Made by a program: the position numbers and the translations under genes
Assembly (NCBI GenBank): GCA_037903355.1
Contig: JBAJFE010000042.1
Span: 2,244,001-2,308,000, forward strand
DNA: 64,000 nucleotides
Source: Trichuris trichiura
Taxonomy: Eukaryota > Nematoda > Enoplea > Trichinellida > Trichuridae
Direction of reading: 5' to 3'
The notes under the pieces: model-generated
What the model was told of the DNA's origin: nothing
The model's input: the letters and a program-made list of their open reading frames with translations, nothing else
The model's database searches: none
Shown here: positions 1 to 12,649 of the stretch, piece after piece
Position numbering within the stretch: the stretch's first letter is position 1
Layout: every line of letters starts with the position of its first letter

Positions 1-908
1 TGGAATGAAAAACGGTGGAAGTGCGATAACAGCAAAGGTGCAACCGTATGGGTCGATAGGCACAGGTCATTAAGCTATCTAAAGTCACACCTTCATTTAA
101 GGTAATTCTCGCGGTTTGGTAATATGCAGGTAGCAAGGATATCATTTGTTATAGCTTTTTCAAACGGGGTCCAAAGACTACGGCAAACGTATAGTGCTAT
201 CTGCTGGAGACTACTAACTAAGAGCTATCAAAATAGTAAAAATGACTGCGTTGAAAAGGTACAATACTTTTCCCAGACAACGTGTGCATCATATAATATT
301 TTACATAAACTGGAGACAAGTTTGGCATCAAGGCTCTTAATCACTACAGATTACCGCTGCTGGACCTCGACGCATTTTTTTACTAGAAAGCTAGCTCGGT
401 TCGGACAGACCTGGAAAATACGCTGTGCGAGCTTCCGAACGTTTCCAACAAGAACTGTTGAAATGACATAAGTTCCCCTGGAAAAAATTGTTTCACATTT
501 ATCTGAATGGTTCACACTTTGGTAAATAAAATTAATCTTTCGTTAACTCATAGCCTCTGAAAGAAGCTCAAAGTTAAACCACGTTTTGACGCAACAATGA
601 AATGGAATCATTACTTGTTTTTCGTATGCTCATGCAAGCTTTACACTGATGCAGATTAAAAACACAGATTTTACAACCATTCAACAGCAACACTAAGTAG
701 TCATAGTTATAAGGGGTCACTGAAGTTTATGAACGAAGAGCTCATCTCCGTCAAAAAGGATCAGGTATACATGGAACAACAGCAAAGAGGAAATGTTTTG
801 AGGAATATGAAACCCTAACAATGTTTTGTCTTATATATATATACGAAAGGAAAAGATTTACCACTTTTCATTGAAAACAAGAAATTACACTTAACAAGAC
901 GCACTCAC
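1..908. other. Region without a recognised gene (left edge)
   Basis: No coding exon or repeat was recognised. If the FIG4 first exon at 909-1082 belongs to a working gene, its later exons should lie on the minus strand in or left of this stretch. The expected second-exon sequence was not found by eye, so the first intron is probably longer than 900 nt. The short plus-strand open frame near 124-471 resembles no family. Confidence 0.5.
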
Positions 909-1082
909 GATTTGTTCATGGGTGTAAATGTGCTTGTCTTCTACTACTGAGAAAGCATCCACTTCGGTTCTGTCGATTTTCAACAAACGATATTTACGAT
1001 GGCCATAATGGGAACCAACCAGATAGAAGTGCGACGGCGTCTCATAAACGCACACTCTCTGGAAAGGTACGAAAACCGGCAT
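909..1082 (-). CDS. FIG4: FIG4 phosphoinositide phosphatase, first coding exon only
   Basis: Fifty-eight codons from an ATG at 1082-1080 to a GTGAGT donor just left of 909. The exon reads like the N-terminus of FIG4/SAC3, the PI(3,5)P2 5-phosphatase of the PIKfyve-Vac14 complex on endosomes and lysosomes. Family landmarks seen are VYET, FYLVGS, the block KYRLLKIDRTE (residues 30-40), then a VEDKHIYTHEQ stretch before the splice site. The catalytic SAC domain would be encoded further left, outside the window. The ATG lies 168 nt behind the TMEM106 stop on the same strand, and a TTCTAG acceptor-like site lies 9 nt before it. A lone relic exon cannot be excluded because no second exon was found. 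Confidence 0.65.
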
Positions 1083-1187
1083 GGGTCTTATCTAGAACGA
1101 TACTTCGACGTTGTGTATTAGACTTTCCGACAAAAGAATGGCCATTCGACGTATCCTAGACAACATTTACTAATTCATGTAGAAGCG

Positions 1188-1193
1188 TTTATT
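1188..1193 (-). terminator. Poly(A) signal of TMEM106
   Basis: TTTATT on the plus strand is AATAAA on the minus strand, 58 nt beyond the TMEM106 stop codon and about 100 nt before the FIG4 ATG. Confidence 0.6.
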
Positions 1194-1250
1194 CCTTTGA
1201 TGAACTGGCATAAGGTATTCTCAAGATGTACAACACAAAATACAAAGAAA

Positions 1251-2597
1251 TTAGCATTTGCCAGAGCGGCTACAGCAAACAAATTGCGTGCTCTCCAGTG
1301 TGCTTTGTTCTCTGTGATGAAGTAGATAATCGAAAGTAAACGTGAACTGAAAGTGCAGACGAACATAGCCCAATGAAATTTCGCATATTTCTCTGAAAAA
1401 ATATTCACGTATACCAATAAAGCCTTTCAGGAAAGGAAGCAATACGTACAATGCTATATCTGTCAACGTAACGGTAAAGTTCAAGTCGACTGGAAACGCT
1501 TCAGATAACATCGGGATTCTGACAAGTGAACTATTATATCCATACCCAACCACCTCGCTGCGACTTGGAAATAAAAGTTTCGACACTTTGGCGGTCGCAT
1601 TTGCAAGTCTTATTTCGTAATAATTTCCGTTCGTAATGTTGACGGAGGACTGAAAATAATCTCATGCAAATTACCATAGAACTTTTTCATTCAAATCACG
1701 CAGGACAAACTTCCTAAGCATCACGTACATGCTGGGCTAGAAAAATGCTCAGGAAAAAATAATAATCTAAAGGGCATCACAGTGATACAAATAAGCGCAT
1801 TAAGTTAGTCAGCAGTCTCAACAGGGATGAAATTGCTCCATGTCCAGATTTTCAATATTTTGTTTATAGTTCAGTAACAAGTTGAGCAAACTGAATCGAA
1901 CTGAACATGTCTATTCATTCGCGGATGCACTAGAGCTCTTGCCACGCGGTTGCAACAAGCTGTGGCCTAACAACAACGCCTTTTAAGCATCCTAACTTGT
2001 TTTTTAAAAATCTGAGCAAACGTACTACAGAAAGGTTGCATGTAGCTTCGCGATATGAATTCACAAAGTACTTAGATGCTAAATGGTTACCAGGAAGTTA
2101 AGCGTTATAGACTTTTTCGGTTCGTATGACAGCACCGTGACTCTGGACACAGCATTACTTCGCGAAAATGCACTTATTGTTCTCGGTAGCCAGAAGAAGA
2201 GAACCAAAGCGGACAAAAGTAGGCAAGCACAAACTGCACCGATTACCCAAAGCCATCTAAAGACAATATGGTCAAAGAGAGATGGCGCAGATACTCGGTG
2301 TGGTGACCTACGTTTTGGATGGCTTCAATCTTTTGTCCGAAAATGGGATCAAGGCAACAAGTTCATCTTCGTGATCTGCAGAAACATTGGAAATTAGAAA
2401 AAAGCCACGACGTGTCTTACAGCACCTCTTGAAATAAACCCTTTTCCGGAACAAGAAGGGCATGGAATCATGTCTGAAGCAGGCGTCGGGGTTCGTTGAG
2501 GAAACTTGCCAAGCGAAAACGGTCCTCTAGCCACCCGATTTGACGAAGTATCTACAGTTTTGAGATCGTCGTCAATTGTAGCGGCTCTGTTGTCCAT
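1251..2597 (-). CDS. TMEM106: TMEM106-family lysosomal membrane protein
   Basis: Five exons join in phase to 247 codons: 2426-2597, 2312-2375, 2091-2256, 1450-1649 and 1251-1392. Features in order are a cytoplasmic N-terminus with a CPSCSGKGF zinc-binding-like motif (residues 47-55), the family block ELVALIPFSDKRLKPSK, one transmembrane helix (about 80-100, ending FFWLPR), then a lumenal domain with several N-glycosylation sequons (NIT, NAT, NSS, NFT) and a cysteine pair near the end (VCC). This is the arrangement of TMEM106A/B/C, type II proteins of late endosomes and lysosomes that affect lysosome size and acidification. Length is close to the family's roughly 260-275 residues. Introns are about 50-60 nt except a 441-nt intron 3. 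The exon 1 donor (AGAG|GTGCTG) was chosen because it is the one that fits the phase of exon 2. Confidence 0.86.
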
Positions 2598-5500
2598 GAC
2601 TAACTGGATACCAGCTTGGTATCTTTAAAAGAAAAGAATGACTCACAAAATAAGAGGAACAGAAGTCAACGGTATTGAAACGAACGAATTACTAGCAGTG
2701 CACTCGGGTTTCGTGTCCAGCAATAAAAACAAGCACAAATCAAAACATTGAAGGAAAGTTCACCGCTCAAATCACTTATTACAGCTGGTATTCCACTTCT
2801 TAAGTGACCAACTACAGTAACATAATTCAGGTATGTAAACATGTAGCAACGTTTCGTACATAAAACAATTCCTTCGGTTTCTGAAAAGAACCCGCAAAGC
2901 TTTGCCTTTCAGCATACAGTAAGTGTTTCGACATGAAATTAGGAAGCTTTACTGTTATGCAAAGTTTCTGCAACAGATATGCATTTTAGTCATGTTTTCC
3001 TCAGTATTAAAGGCATAGACATGAACCTTCAAAGCGTAGTAGTTAAGTCTCTTCGCAAACCGGTTGCTCAGAAGAATTATCACAAGGAAAATTAGAAGCA
3101 TTGAGCATGAAGGTTAGCGAAAACGCAATGCTTTGTATATCTTAGAGGAAAGCAAGTACCGCCAAGCTTTGAACATGAGACAAAGAGACACTGCAAAATC
3201 GCTTGCAAAAGTCTTCTTTTGGAAGTGAAGCTAAACACTTGCACTAGCAGCCAAAGCATAACAAAAACGACGAATAATCTTCTGCAAGATGACTGGCCTT
3301 CTCTGTTGAATTTAAAAATGGAATCATTTTTAAAAAGCAGTCTGGATGCTAATTTGAAATCATACGCCTTGATAGAGTAGCGCGTGCGTCCTAGTTCTGT
3401 TCAAAACAAGTAAAAGTAGAAAAAAGCAGAAATTTGCTAATCTAGCTTAAATAGGCACATACTGGAACTGACGATCTAATCTTTACTACATGCGATAAGA
3501 ACTAGTTTCGATGGTATTCCATCTTTCTTATCAACTTGCAACCGGTCGACATGACTGAGAGTTTATGTGAAGACAGAATTTTTAAAATCGTTATCTTTTA
3601 TGAATTCTGTATCACGGTACCAAGAGTTGTAGGATTGCCTGTATGCAAAACTGAATCGTTTAACATGAGTTGGATTCAGCGGTCGATTTTAGTGCGTCTG
3701 CTAAAGAAGAGCAGTAACGTTTACTCCATTACTTCTCTCCTTAGAAGAAATATTTTGCTTACAAATCTCTCATTTAAGCATGCTGCCTGTAGGATGCATG
3801 CTTCACAACGGAACCTGAGCTCATAGTTACCGTATATCGCCATTAAACTAAAAGTCTCATACGAATTATTCATAAATCAGTCTGCGTTGATTCAGTAAAC
3901 AGTATTAGTTCTTGTGTCCTACACTGCCAAATGTTTTTCCTTCTGTTCTTTTTTGTAGCAATGCAACACCGCTAACAATTAAAGATTTGTCCTGAAGAAA
4001 ATGTAACAATTTTAACGTCTTTTCTCGAACTTAATTATCATTAATTCTTACAGGAATAATTGTGTTTTATTAAGATCAAGAAATGTACATGGAGCTTTCG
4101 AAACTTTCTTACGTGGTATTAATTTAAAAAATTGTCTATGAAAAAAGACGGAACAGTTCGCGTTTATTGACTTCACTAAAGTTCAGGTTAGCAATGTGGT
4201 CCCCTGGGTAAAGCGAGGTGCAACTTTTCCATGAAAAGATGTGCTACATCAATGGTTAGAGATTTGTGACAGACAAGTCTTTGGTTTTCGCTTAGAAACT
4301 TTTAAAAAAGTTGCCATGGGGCGACAAAGTTCTGAATGCTTTAATTTGAACGCGAGATGCATGAATTACTGTTGAAATGTTTGGACAGAATAACTGATAC
4401 GGTAGTTTATACTGAGTAAACAGAAGATGAGGTCGACTCCACTCTGGTAAATATGTGCCGCGTTCAGTCAGCCGTTATCAAATGCCAATTTCGTAAAATG
4501 AAGCTCCTTCGCTGAGATTAAGTGTATATTGACCTTAACTTGATCACAATTCTTCTAGCTCGACTCTAATTTATTTTAACGGGATAAAGTTGCCTACTGT
4601 GGAAAAATGTAGCGAATTAGCAATTCTCTTGGTTAAACATATATTCCTAAACTTAACACATTTCTGCGAATAATAACGTACATTTTCGCGTTTTGCTATT
4701 AGCTTAAGTGCACAGTGACCTTTACAACGAAGTAAAAAATTGAAAGAACGACCTGCGGCAGCGAATGAGCAAACTTGAAAGAAGCAGAGTCAAAACATGG
4801 GCATCACAGATCAGTTGCAGCTCCAGTCAATAGCTTGCGTTTTTATACCGGTTCATATACTGCCCCTTCAGGCAATGAAAGATCATCAATAATGTCTGGT
4901 TAAGCTCTTGAATAAATATGCTTCAGCTCAAAAGGTTTGAAAAGTACATGACTTTGCTTTCCAAATTATTAGTAATTGGTCTGTGAGGAAGTTTCAGCCT
5001 GAAGGAAAGCAGCTCTTCAGGTTATTCTCGTTATCTACGCAGCGCCGTTAAAAAGCTCGTTACTGATGGCAAGGGGATGGGATTTATTAATAGCTGGCAT
5101 GTTATTATGGCTTTGCGTCTGCTGTTACTGACTCACATACCTATAGTCACTGCACAACATGTACAGACAACGCATTACTAAAAGCGCACAATACTAGGAA
5201 TACGAAATGAGGAAAGGGATGAACCTTTTCGAATAAAATTGATGCATCTGGAGCTAAACATGTGTGAACATGATGAATTTTGTAGAATTGAACTACATGA
5301 TCGGTTAGGGACGTCTAATTACTAACAATTTTAAAAAATTATCGACAGCTACATTTTGAAAACGAGACGTCAGCACTTATTAAGAGGTTTTAAATGGTTT
5401 CATCTCTAAAATAAAACTACGAGATTCCTCGGTGATTTTATCTGTTCATCTGTTAGTACTCAACCGAAGCATAGCAATGATAAGGACAAGTTTGGCCAAA

Positions 5501-8500
5501 TACTGCGCAGAATATGGAATTATTCCGTCAGAAGGACTTCACCTTCGAAGTTATGCATACTAGCAAGGCAGTTGCTCGTAGCTGTTTACTTAGATACGCT
5601 TTGAAATCTGGGGCGCTGAAGCTGTGGTGCAAAGAAGTTTGAGAACTCACACGCTCATTAGGAGGCCCAACATCCATCCTTAACTAACGCACCTCTTCCG
5701 GAAAGTTCAAGTTAGCTATGCTGGTTTAGGAATCTTTATTTTCAATTTGTGGCATAGATTCACTAATTTGAAAATGCCACGATAATTATTTCCCTTCTTA
5801 CTGGGGAGATATTTCAACTGAAGGGCTATTCCGTCACTTTCAGTTTCCTCGAAAGAATCTCCAAAAAGTCCACACATTAAGTTAATGTCTACCTACTGGA
5901 AGCCCGCTTGGCTCAATCGCTATAACCTTATTGCGTTGCAGTATGGCTAGTTAGTGCTTACTGTTAGACCGCAAACGCAAAAACAAATTATCATTGCGGG
6001 AAACAGTCACACCAAGTTATCCGTGCCGCGGCTTGTATTGAAATTTTGCCTCACGTATGAATTATTAAGTAATATGGAAAAGAAGGAATTGAATAGGTAT
6101 TCCCGACGTGACGGCTCCTTTAATGGAGCTGCCTCCTTTATCGGCCAATGATTGAAAAAGTACCCATTCTTTGATTTTGCCAACTTCGATTTTTTCGCAG
6201 CGAGTGGGATACTTATGCTGCTGCCGCTCACTGTTTTAACCCAGCAGCTGCAAATTGCTTTACCCACTTAAGAGCAATAGATAAAGCGCTCCCGCTTTGA
6301 ATAATGAACTCATAAGATTTACTGAAACGATGATTGGTGATTGACAAGAATAACCGGCAAATAATGTACTATTGAAGTTTGCCAGAAGAAAGACACGTTC
6401 GTTTCCAACAAAACTTATTTTTGATAATTACTAACACTTTTTAAGGATATCACGACACGTAGATTGTCTTGTGCATATTAATAATTAAAACAAAAACATC
6501 CGTATCTCTTTTGAGATCCTGTCTCCTAGACACGCCATTGTCATACTGTAAGTTTGCTAGCCATCCCGTCTTGCCCTTATCTAAGCTTAAGCCTAAACAT
6601 ATGGTTTATGTCTTGGCTTAGATTTAGGTAAAGGAAGAAAGAATGTTCTCCAATAAAAGCACAAAAAGTTAGGGGAATACTTGCCAGGAAAGAACCTGCG
6701 TTTCTCAAACGGTGGGGCGGTTAGGAGACAAGATCCTTATTTTGTTATCCTGTTGAAGATTTTGTCCAGTGGTACCAGCACTGCCTGTTCTTATGCCTTC
6801 ATATTTCAGCTTTTTGAGGCAGTGCCAGAACTACTCCCACAACGAAACGTGTACATGAAAAATAAACACAAAATGGGAGGGACAGATTGAAAATTTTGGA
6901 GTAAAATTCGTTTTTTTCAGCGTTAACCTATACGAACGTAAAGAGCGGCTGTACGTACAACTTCAAAATCCAATTAAAGGCTTTTGTAAAATGCTAGTGA
7001 CAGAATTCTCAAAATTGCTTTATGCTTTATTTAAAATAGCTACCATATATAGTTATAATGATAATTTCCCCTTGCTTATTCCTTTTAAAGGAGCTGTTGT
7101 GAAACGAAAGCGATATTAAAATGTGAAAGAACTCGCTAGCATAAAGCTGTTCTCCCATTGGACAGCGGCATCTTTCTTTTTTTGAATTATCTTTTTTCAA
7201 CGCGTGATAAGTGCCATTTGCACCACTATTGAAGATAATTTTCTGCAGTGTCGTTATCAGTCATCACTACCTTGCATCTGAGGGTGACGCTGGGCTATTA
7301 TTTCAGATTGCGTATTTTCCAGTTATAGTTTAGAGGAAAATTTATGCACAACAGAGCGTCGCGCATTATTGAGCCAGTAGTGTTGAATAAAAAAGTTCGC
7401 TTATCCAAAACAATATGTGCCTTTGACATGAGACTACAACTGGCTTAGAACTGTCGCTTAGCATCTCATTGAACAGAAAGTTGTCACCCTTAACATTACT
7501 GACTTCAAGTATACTCTTTGTCCAATGTCCAGATTTCGTATTCAAAGGAACTATGCGTATTTTCAATGAACAATGCTAGGATTTGAATGTTGACTACGTG
7601 GCAGTCCCCTTGCAAGGTGTGAAAAGAGGTCTACTTATATAAGCTTCTCAGAAACGGTACTTTTTGCTCTCAACGTTACTAGTCGAGTCGATTTCAAGAA
7701 CTTCGCTCGAATAACTTTGTTTTCGACGTGGCACAACAGTTTCATGCACAGTGACATACTAGCTTAAAAAAGAAAGTTATTCGCTTGCTTTTGGCTCGTT
7801 AAAGAAGTCAGGTTGAAAAATAAATCAAGTATAAACTTTGTAATCTTGATACGCTTTCCTGCTTCAGCCGAAGAAGACGCTATGTTTCATATTTTGCTTT
7901 TCCGTAACTTCTTGAAGACTGCCCACGTCTCAGATTATGGCGGCCTAATAAGGCATGCCTAAATGTTATTCTGTTGCTTCCAAACATTATTCTCCTTGGA
8001 CTGCTGCTAACAATAGCTTGGAATGGCTTTAGTCGCTGCTTTTACGTCAGTTCAGCAGAAGAAGCTTAGCTTGCCTGAAAAACTTTACGGTGGGATTTCC
8101 ATTATGCATTTCTTTGGGTTACTTGAAGCGAGACAACCGATTACCCATTGCCATTTAGCCATTACTAGCTCTGTTAGCTACTGCAGGAAGTAATAAGTGT
8201 TCTTTCTCAGCTAGATTTCTAAGGCTAAGTGGCTCTACGGTGTAGCCAAAGCTAGAAAGAAAAGCACAGCGGTTATCGACTACGGGGAAGAAAGCTCTCA
8301 GGCGTGCTTGCCTTTCATATAAGTTGCAATTGACTAACGCAGCTTTCCTTACTTCAAAGGGAACTAAGGCAAACTTATACAAGAATTTTGTCCAAGTTAA
8401 ATTTCACCACAGGTACAGCAACATGCTATTCACTTTTCGACTTAAAGTATTTGCATCACTATAGCAATTCGTTTTTTGAACAAACTAAGTTTATGCCATA

Positions 8501-9900
8501 TAAAAGGATGGTATGAGCTATAAAAGAATAAAGCCAAGTTTGGCAATCCAGAAGCTGCATTGTTCTTTCTTTCTTAAGTGACCGTTTTTCCTGGCAAATC
8601 AACGAAGCACACTTGATACAAAGCCTTTATTTGCGCATTCTCTTTGCTTTATAGTGAAGCGCAGAGTACTATATCCCTGTTTACGCCAGTTTATCTTTCA
8701 TCATTACAAATGAACTAATTTGAGGTTTCAGTAAAAAGTAAGTAACTTACAATTTCCTAATATTTTAAAGCCAACTTTGGTTACAGCAATTTTTTAGGCC
8801 ACCGCTCTGAGTTCAGACATTCTAAGTTCTGCTTAGATCCAAGTCGATCACCGACTTGGAAGGCCTAATTACGTGACATGACACCACCGCGCAGTATCAT
8901 ATTTCAGCAGGGTGTTTTTAAAGCTTTTCTATTTTCTCGTCGAATTAATCTCTCTAAACGGAATTTTAGACATTCGATCCTTCGACTCTTTTTCAGAAAT
9001 TTGGCTTACTAGTTTAAGTCAATAAAAGTAAATAAAAAACGAAATTGGTTAAAAACATGAGCATTTTTAAGGAAACGGTGCGACAAGTGCTCAAGCAGAA
9101 TGTACCAGCTCGAGTAAAAATATGCAGATTACTTCCATATAGCAGTGACGTTTAAATTAACATTATTTTTAACCATTACGCAACCTCGTTTAGATAGCGG
9201 AATTCAAACTTGCGGGCCTATCACGGTGCATTTAATGTCTAAAACTTCTTTCACATCGTTTGTGTAACGAAAGGTCACTTGCATAATGATCACCATGTTT
9301 GTCACATTTGAAGTAGGGCCATTGCGAACGGGAACCCGACTGCATAGGTCAACTGCCAATGATAGGACGTGCCTGAGCGGTTATTCATGTTGTACGCCTT
9401 ATCGATATTGTGCAATGCTGTCATTTGTGGCCGGCATGACGAAAGCCCAATTATAAAACCATGAAAGCGAGTAAGACATTTTGCTTGCGCGCGAAAACTG
9501 TGATAAACAATGACCACCATCCCAGATGATCGCAGACCTCTCTGCGACAGCGTGAAACAACAATGCCTGAATTGATTGGTGACTCTGCGTTGGTCAAAGT
9601 TATAGTACACGTTTCAAATAGTTCAAGGAATAATTAATGGAGCATTTCAATATTCAGCGACTAGAGGGAGCTGTCCATTGCCTTTTGTTTATTTATGATG
9701 ACGATTGAGGTCGCCTTGTTAACTGTTCCGCATTCATATAAGGCAGGTGAAAAGACATAAAATATTAAAGCCAATCGGATTCTCCCAGTAGGCGTTGGTG
9801 CATGTGCAGTCTCATCTGCTCTTGGAATTGATTCTCTTCTACATTTATCTGTTATTCTCAAGCAGTGAAGGTCAGTCGTATCGAAGCTACCTTCAACACG
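2598..9900. other. Long region without a recognised gene
   Basis: AT-rich sequence with only short open frames (for example plus 3536-3826, minus 7366-7566 and minus 8155-8382), none with family resemblance, convincing splice sites or a nearby poly(A) signal. It holds one dispersed MITE copy at 6541-6640. It may contain the TMEM106 promoter at its left end and the neuropeptide promoter at its right end. Confidence 0.5.
6541..6640 (+). repeat. Dispersed MITE copy (TTAAGCCTAAAC family)
   Basis: Begins CATACTGTAAGTTTGC, then AGCCAT and TCTAAGCTTAAGCCTAAACAT, followed by an imperfect reversed CTTGGCTTAGATTTAGG. The same order of motifs recurs reversed at 41998-42064 and in part at 14030-14090, 21048-21320, 28085-28175 and 58085-58125. 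Confidence 0.6.
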
Positions 9901-9927
9901 CATTCCATCCTTTCAGGTAACAGCGCC

Positions 9928-9935
9928 TATAAAAG
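9928..9935 (+). promoter_or_regulatory. TATA box candidate for the secreted peptide gene
   Basis: TATAAAAG lies 149 nt before the ATG at 10077. A start about 30 nt downstream would give a 5' leader of about 115 nt. No other recognisable gene could use it on this strand. Confidence 0.45.
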
Positions 9936-10076
9936 TTTCTCAAGTCGTCTACCACCTTTTAAAAAGATATGTGTGCATGCATCTCTTGCTTCACTTTTTG
10001 CACGCAGTAGTTTCGACTTTCACGTAAATATACGTGTTAATTTTGAATTTAGTGCTGGTAAGTCGCGCATATTAAA

Positions 10077-10370
10077 ATGCAGCAACGTCGAAACGCTACA
10101 TTACTAGCGCTCATCACTGTTCTTCTGACCAGTTGCCATTTTGCCTGCATGGCGCTACCGACATTTAACGATTTCGAGCACGATCTGTCTGGCAGAACGG
10201 AAACGTTTCGTGATGAACCATTAATGGGTACAGGTATGTGGAGAGCGCTTCGGACGTCTCCATACATATGGAACAAGCGTGATGTTCTGGTTGGACCAGG
10301 TACGGAAGAGGAACGATCCTCATGGAAGAAGAATAAACTCTGGGGCTACGGAAAAGCTGTATGGGGTTAA
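10077..10370 (+). CDS. Secreted peptide precursor, putative W(X6)W-amide (MIP/allatostatin-B type) neuropeptide
   Basis: Uninterrupted 97-codon ORF. Residues 1-26 look like a signal peptide: basic start, then a hydrophobic run LLALITVLL and a small-residue cleavage zone. The mature part has basic cleavage sites KR (67-68) and KK (84-85) and ends LWGYGKAVWG at the stop. The terminal Gly would supply a C-terminal amide, and Trp89 and Trp96 are six residues apart, giving the W(X6)W-amide signature of myoinhibitory peptides/allatostatin B. Only one such copy is present, whereas arthropod precursors carry many and the nematode NLP-38 type carries few. A second segment, MWRALRTSPYIW before NKR, has two Trp but no amidation Gly. 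A TATA box lies upstream and AATAAA 89 nt after the stop. The peptide assignment is inference from motif and layout, and another secreted peptide family is possible. Confidence 0.6.
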   Translation: MQQRRNATLLALITVLLTSCHFACMALPTFNDFEHDLSGRTETFRDEPLMGTGMWRALRTSPYIWNKRDVLVGPGTEEERSSWKKNKLWGYGKAVWG

Positions 10371-10458
10371 ACATCGTTGCTTGAAAAAGCGTATAATGCT
10401 TAAACTGCTTTCCAAATTTTTGTGATCATTGCGTTCTGCGGTCTTGTGTTTGTTAAAG

Positions 10459-10464
10459 AATAAA
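10459..10464 (+). terminator. Poly(A) signal of the secreted peptide gene
   Basis: AATAAA, 89 nt downstream of the stop codon at 10368-10370. Confidence 0.6.
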
Positions 10465-12440
10465 CATTAACTCTCTAATTTGTGTTTGCGCACTGCTGAG
10501 ACTTCTTCTTCCATGAAAATGGATACCGATTCTACGAAGTGAAATTTTTGTTCTTTGCATTGTTTGCGTAACTGTGAAACATGACGACTAGAATAGAACC
10601 ATTAACGAACAGCCCGGAAAGCGCAATATTCACTTGGAGCACTTAATCTTCAGGTATTTTGCTACCCATCATTCATGACTATTATTATTATTATTAATAA
10701 TTTGTTTATCTGAGGTTATATAGTTTATTTCGAGTACACATAAATCATTCATAAACACAGAGGTTACCTGAATTTTGGCGGGTATAGTTTACGGTATTTT
10801 GACTGCACGATTCTAGAAAAGCAACGTCGGTACAGTAGTCTGCTTCCTACTTTCAAAATTTAAAGTATCGATACGACAAAATAAACTCTTGTCAAGTTGC
10901 TCTTTAATGAAGAGCAGCAGCTCACTCAGCCCGGAATATTAGAACAAATAAATTTAAATAATGTTGGATTCCGAAGAGCCGGTAAGCATATACAGAATGT
11001 TCTGGCCTGGTAAAGATAAACTCATAGTGATACAAAGAAAATTGTTTAGTGCAGGGAAGGACGGTGAGTGAGATAATAGGACGAATAAGGAGACTTAGGG
11101 GGGCACTGCTGATGGAGATAGAAGAATGAGAGCACTTAGCAGGATTGGGCTCTAGAAGCGTAGTCCTGAATTAACAGCAAATGCGATTTGACAATTAGTG
11201 TAGAAGTTTCTCAGAAGATAGAAATTGATCTCCCGTCTCTTCTTAGGTCCGCAAAATAATTGCTAACTGATCCCTTCCCATTCTCTTTCATTGCGGTTCG
11301 GTCCCTGAGCAGTAAAATGAACATCGCTGCAAAGCACATTTCTCTTTCCCGCTTGGAGGGGGAACAGCTTAATTTTCTAACGCGCGCAAGATGCGTATTA
11401 ATATATTTTCGTCATACCATAACCTATGTAAGGCACAACGACGCCGCATTTAGAACAGTGATAAAAAAGGGAACGATGGCTGCTGAGAAACACTTTGTCG
11501 AAGTGTTTACAAATGCGGCTGATTCAATGACTTCAGACAGTCATCAGCAACTTCTGAGACTCTCCAGAAGAAAGAGAAATTGATGCTAGTGTCGAATCCC
11601 GAAATTTTGTTCAATCATTCTAACGCTGTTAGAGTACAATGTGCACCCTAACACTCACTCCAGCACTGTCATTTATGGCGGCTGTTATCTTAATCCACTG
11701 ATCTGGACAGGAATCGCAATAAACAGAAACGGAAAAAGGGAAACTACCCGTCCTTTAGAACAGTAATAAAATGCGGCCAGTCAAAAGAGTTCACCGTTAT
11801 AGCGTGGGCAAAACGACTTTCTGACGTCAGAAAGTGGCTGTTGTCCTCTCTATAACGTGCTCGTCATCTAACCATCTAGCTGATAATAACAGTTCAACCC
11901 TCGCTGTTCAGACATTGTTCGGTCCCAATGCATATTCGGACATTTACGTCAGCGGACTAGCATCTATTGTACTTTACATTTCCAGTACATTACTCACTGC
12001 ATCGAATGAGATTTTGGATAATTTACTGAAAAGTAGCGTTTCTGTAAAATTGCTTTGCTCACACTGACCCAAGCGTCTTCAAGACGTTTGAGATGGTCTA
12101 ACATAGAGCAACATAGACCAACATGCCTGGTAAAATAAGTAAGTACTACTTCGACTGACAACAGAGTCATCGATGCATTGCTCTACTGTGGAATCCGATA
12201 TATTTCACCTATGCATTTATTGCATGCTTATCAACCGTTGAAAACAAACTTTCTCATAACAGGTGTGTGTGCTAACATAACAGTACGGGCAAACTATCCG
12301 TTCAACGTTTATTTCGCGAAGCTTTCGGGAAACTCCGGTTCCAGTCTCTAGAGCATGAAAATTGACAGAGCGAATCCTGGCATAGCACTGTTCAGGATAA
12401 GTGTTTTAAACCGTGGGGATCTTATGTCGTTTTTAAATGA
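10465..12440. other. Region without a recognised gene
   Basis: Contains a short ATT microsatellite at 10681-10694. A 107-codon plus-strand open frame at 11260-11583 has no recognisable domain. Its closing segment (TTTAGAACAGTGATAAAA) is partly repeated near 11754, so it may be repeat-derived. No splice-supported gene was seen. Confidence 0.45.
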
Positions 12441-12451
12441 GTTACAAAATT

Positions 12452-12606
12452 AAAATGAGGGAGGGGATGGTAGAAAAGTTAGGAGTAGCAAAGAGCAGGG
12501 GAAGGGGTGGAGTTGTTTAAAAGGGGAGGATAAAAGAAAGGGAGAGGAAAAGGGGAAAAAGGAAATAGAAGGGGAAAGAAAAGGAAGAAGAAAAGGAAAA
12601 GCGAAC
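12452..12606 (+). repeat. Polypurine tract
   Basis: About 150 nt almost entirely A and G on the plus strand (blocks such as GGGGAAGGGG and GAAAAGGAAGAAG), with a few interruptions. It lies just outside the 3' end of the decayed element PLE-B. Confidence 0.75.
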
Positions 12607-12649
12607 AAAAAACAATTGAGAGACTGCTGGATTTCCGAACACACCGTCG

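Noticed and set aside
11260..11583. 107-codon plus-strand open frame
   Set aside because: No domain, and part of its DNA recurs near 11754, suggesting a repeat rather than a gene.
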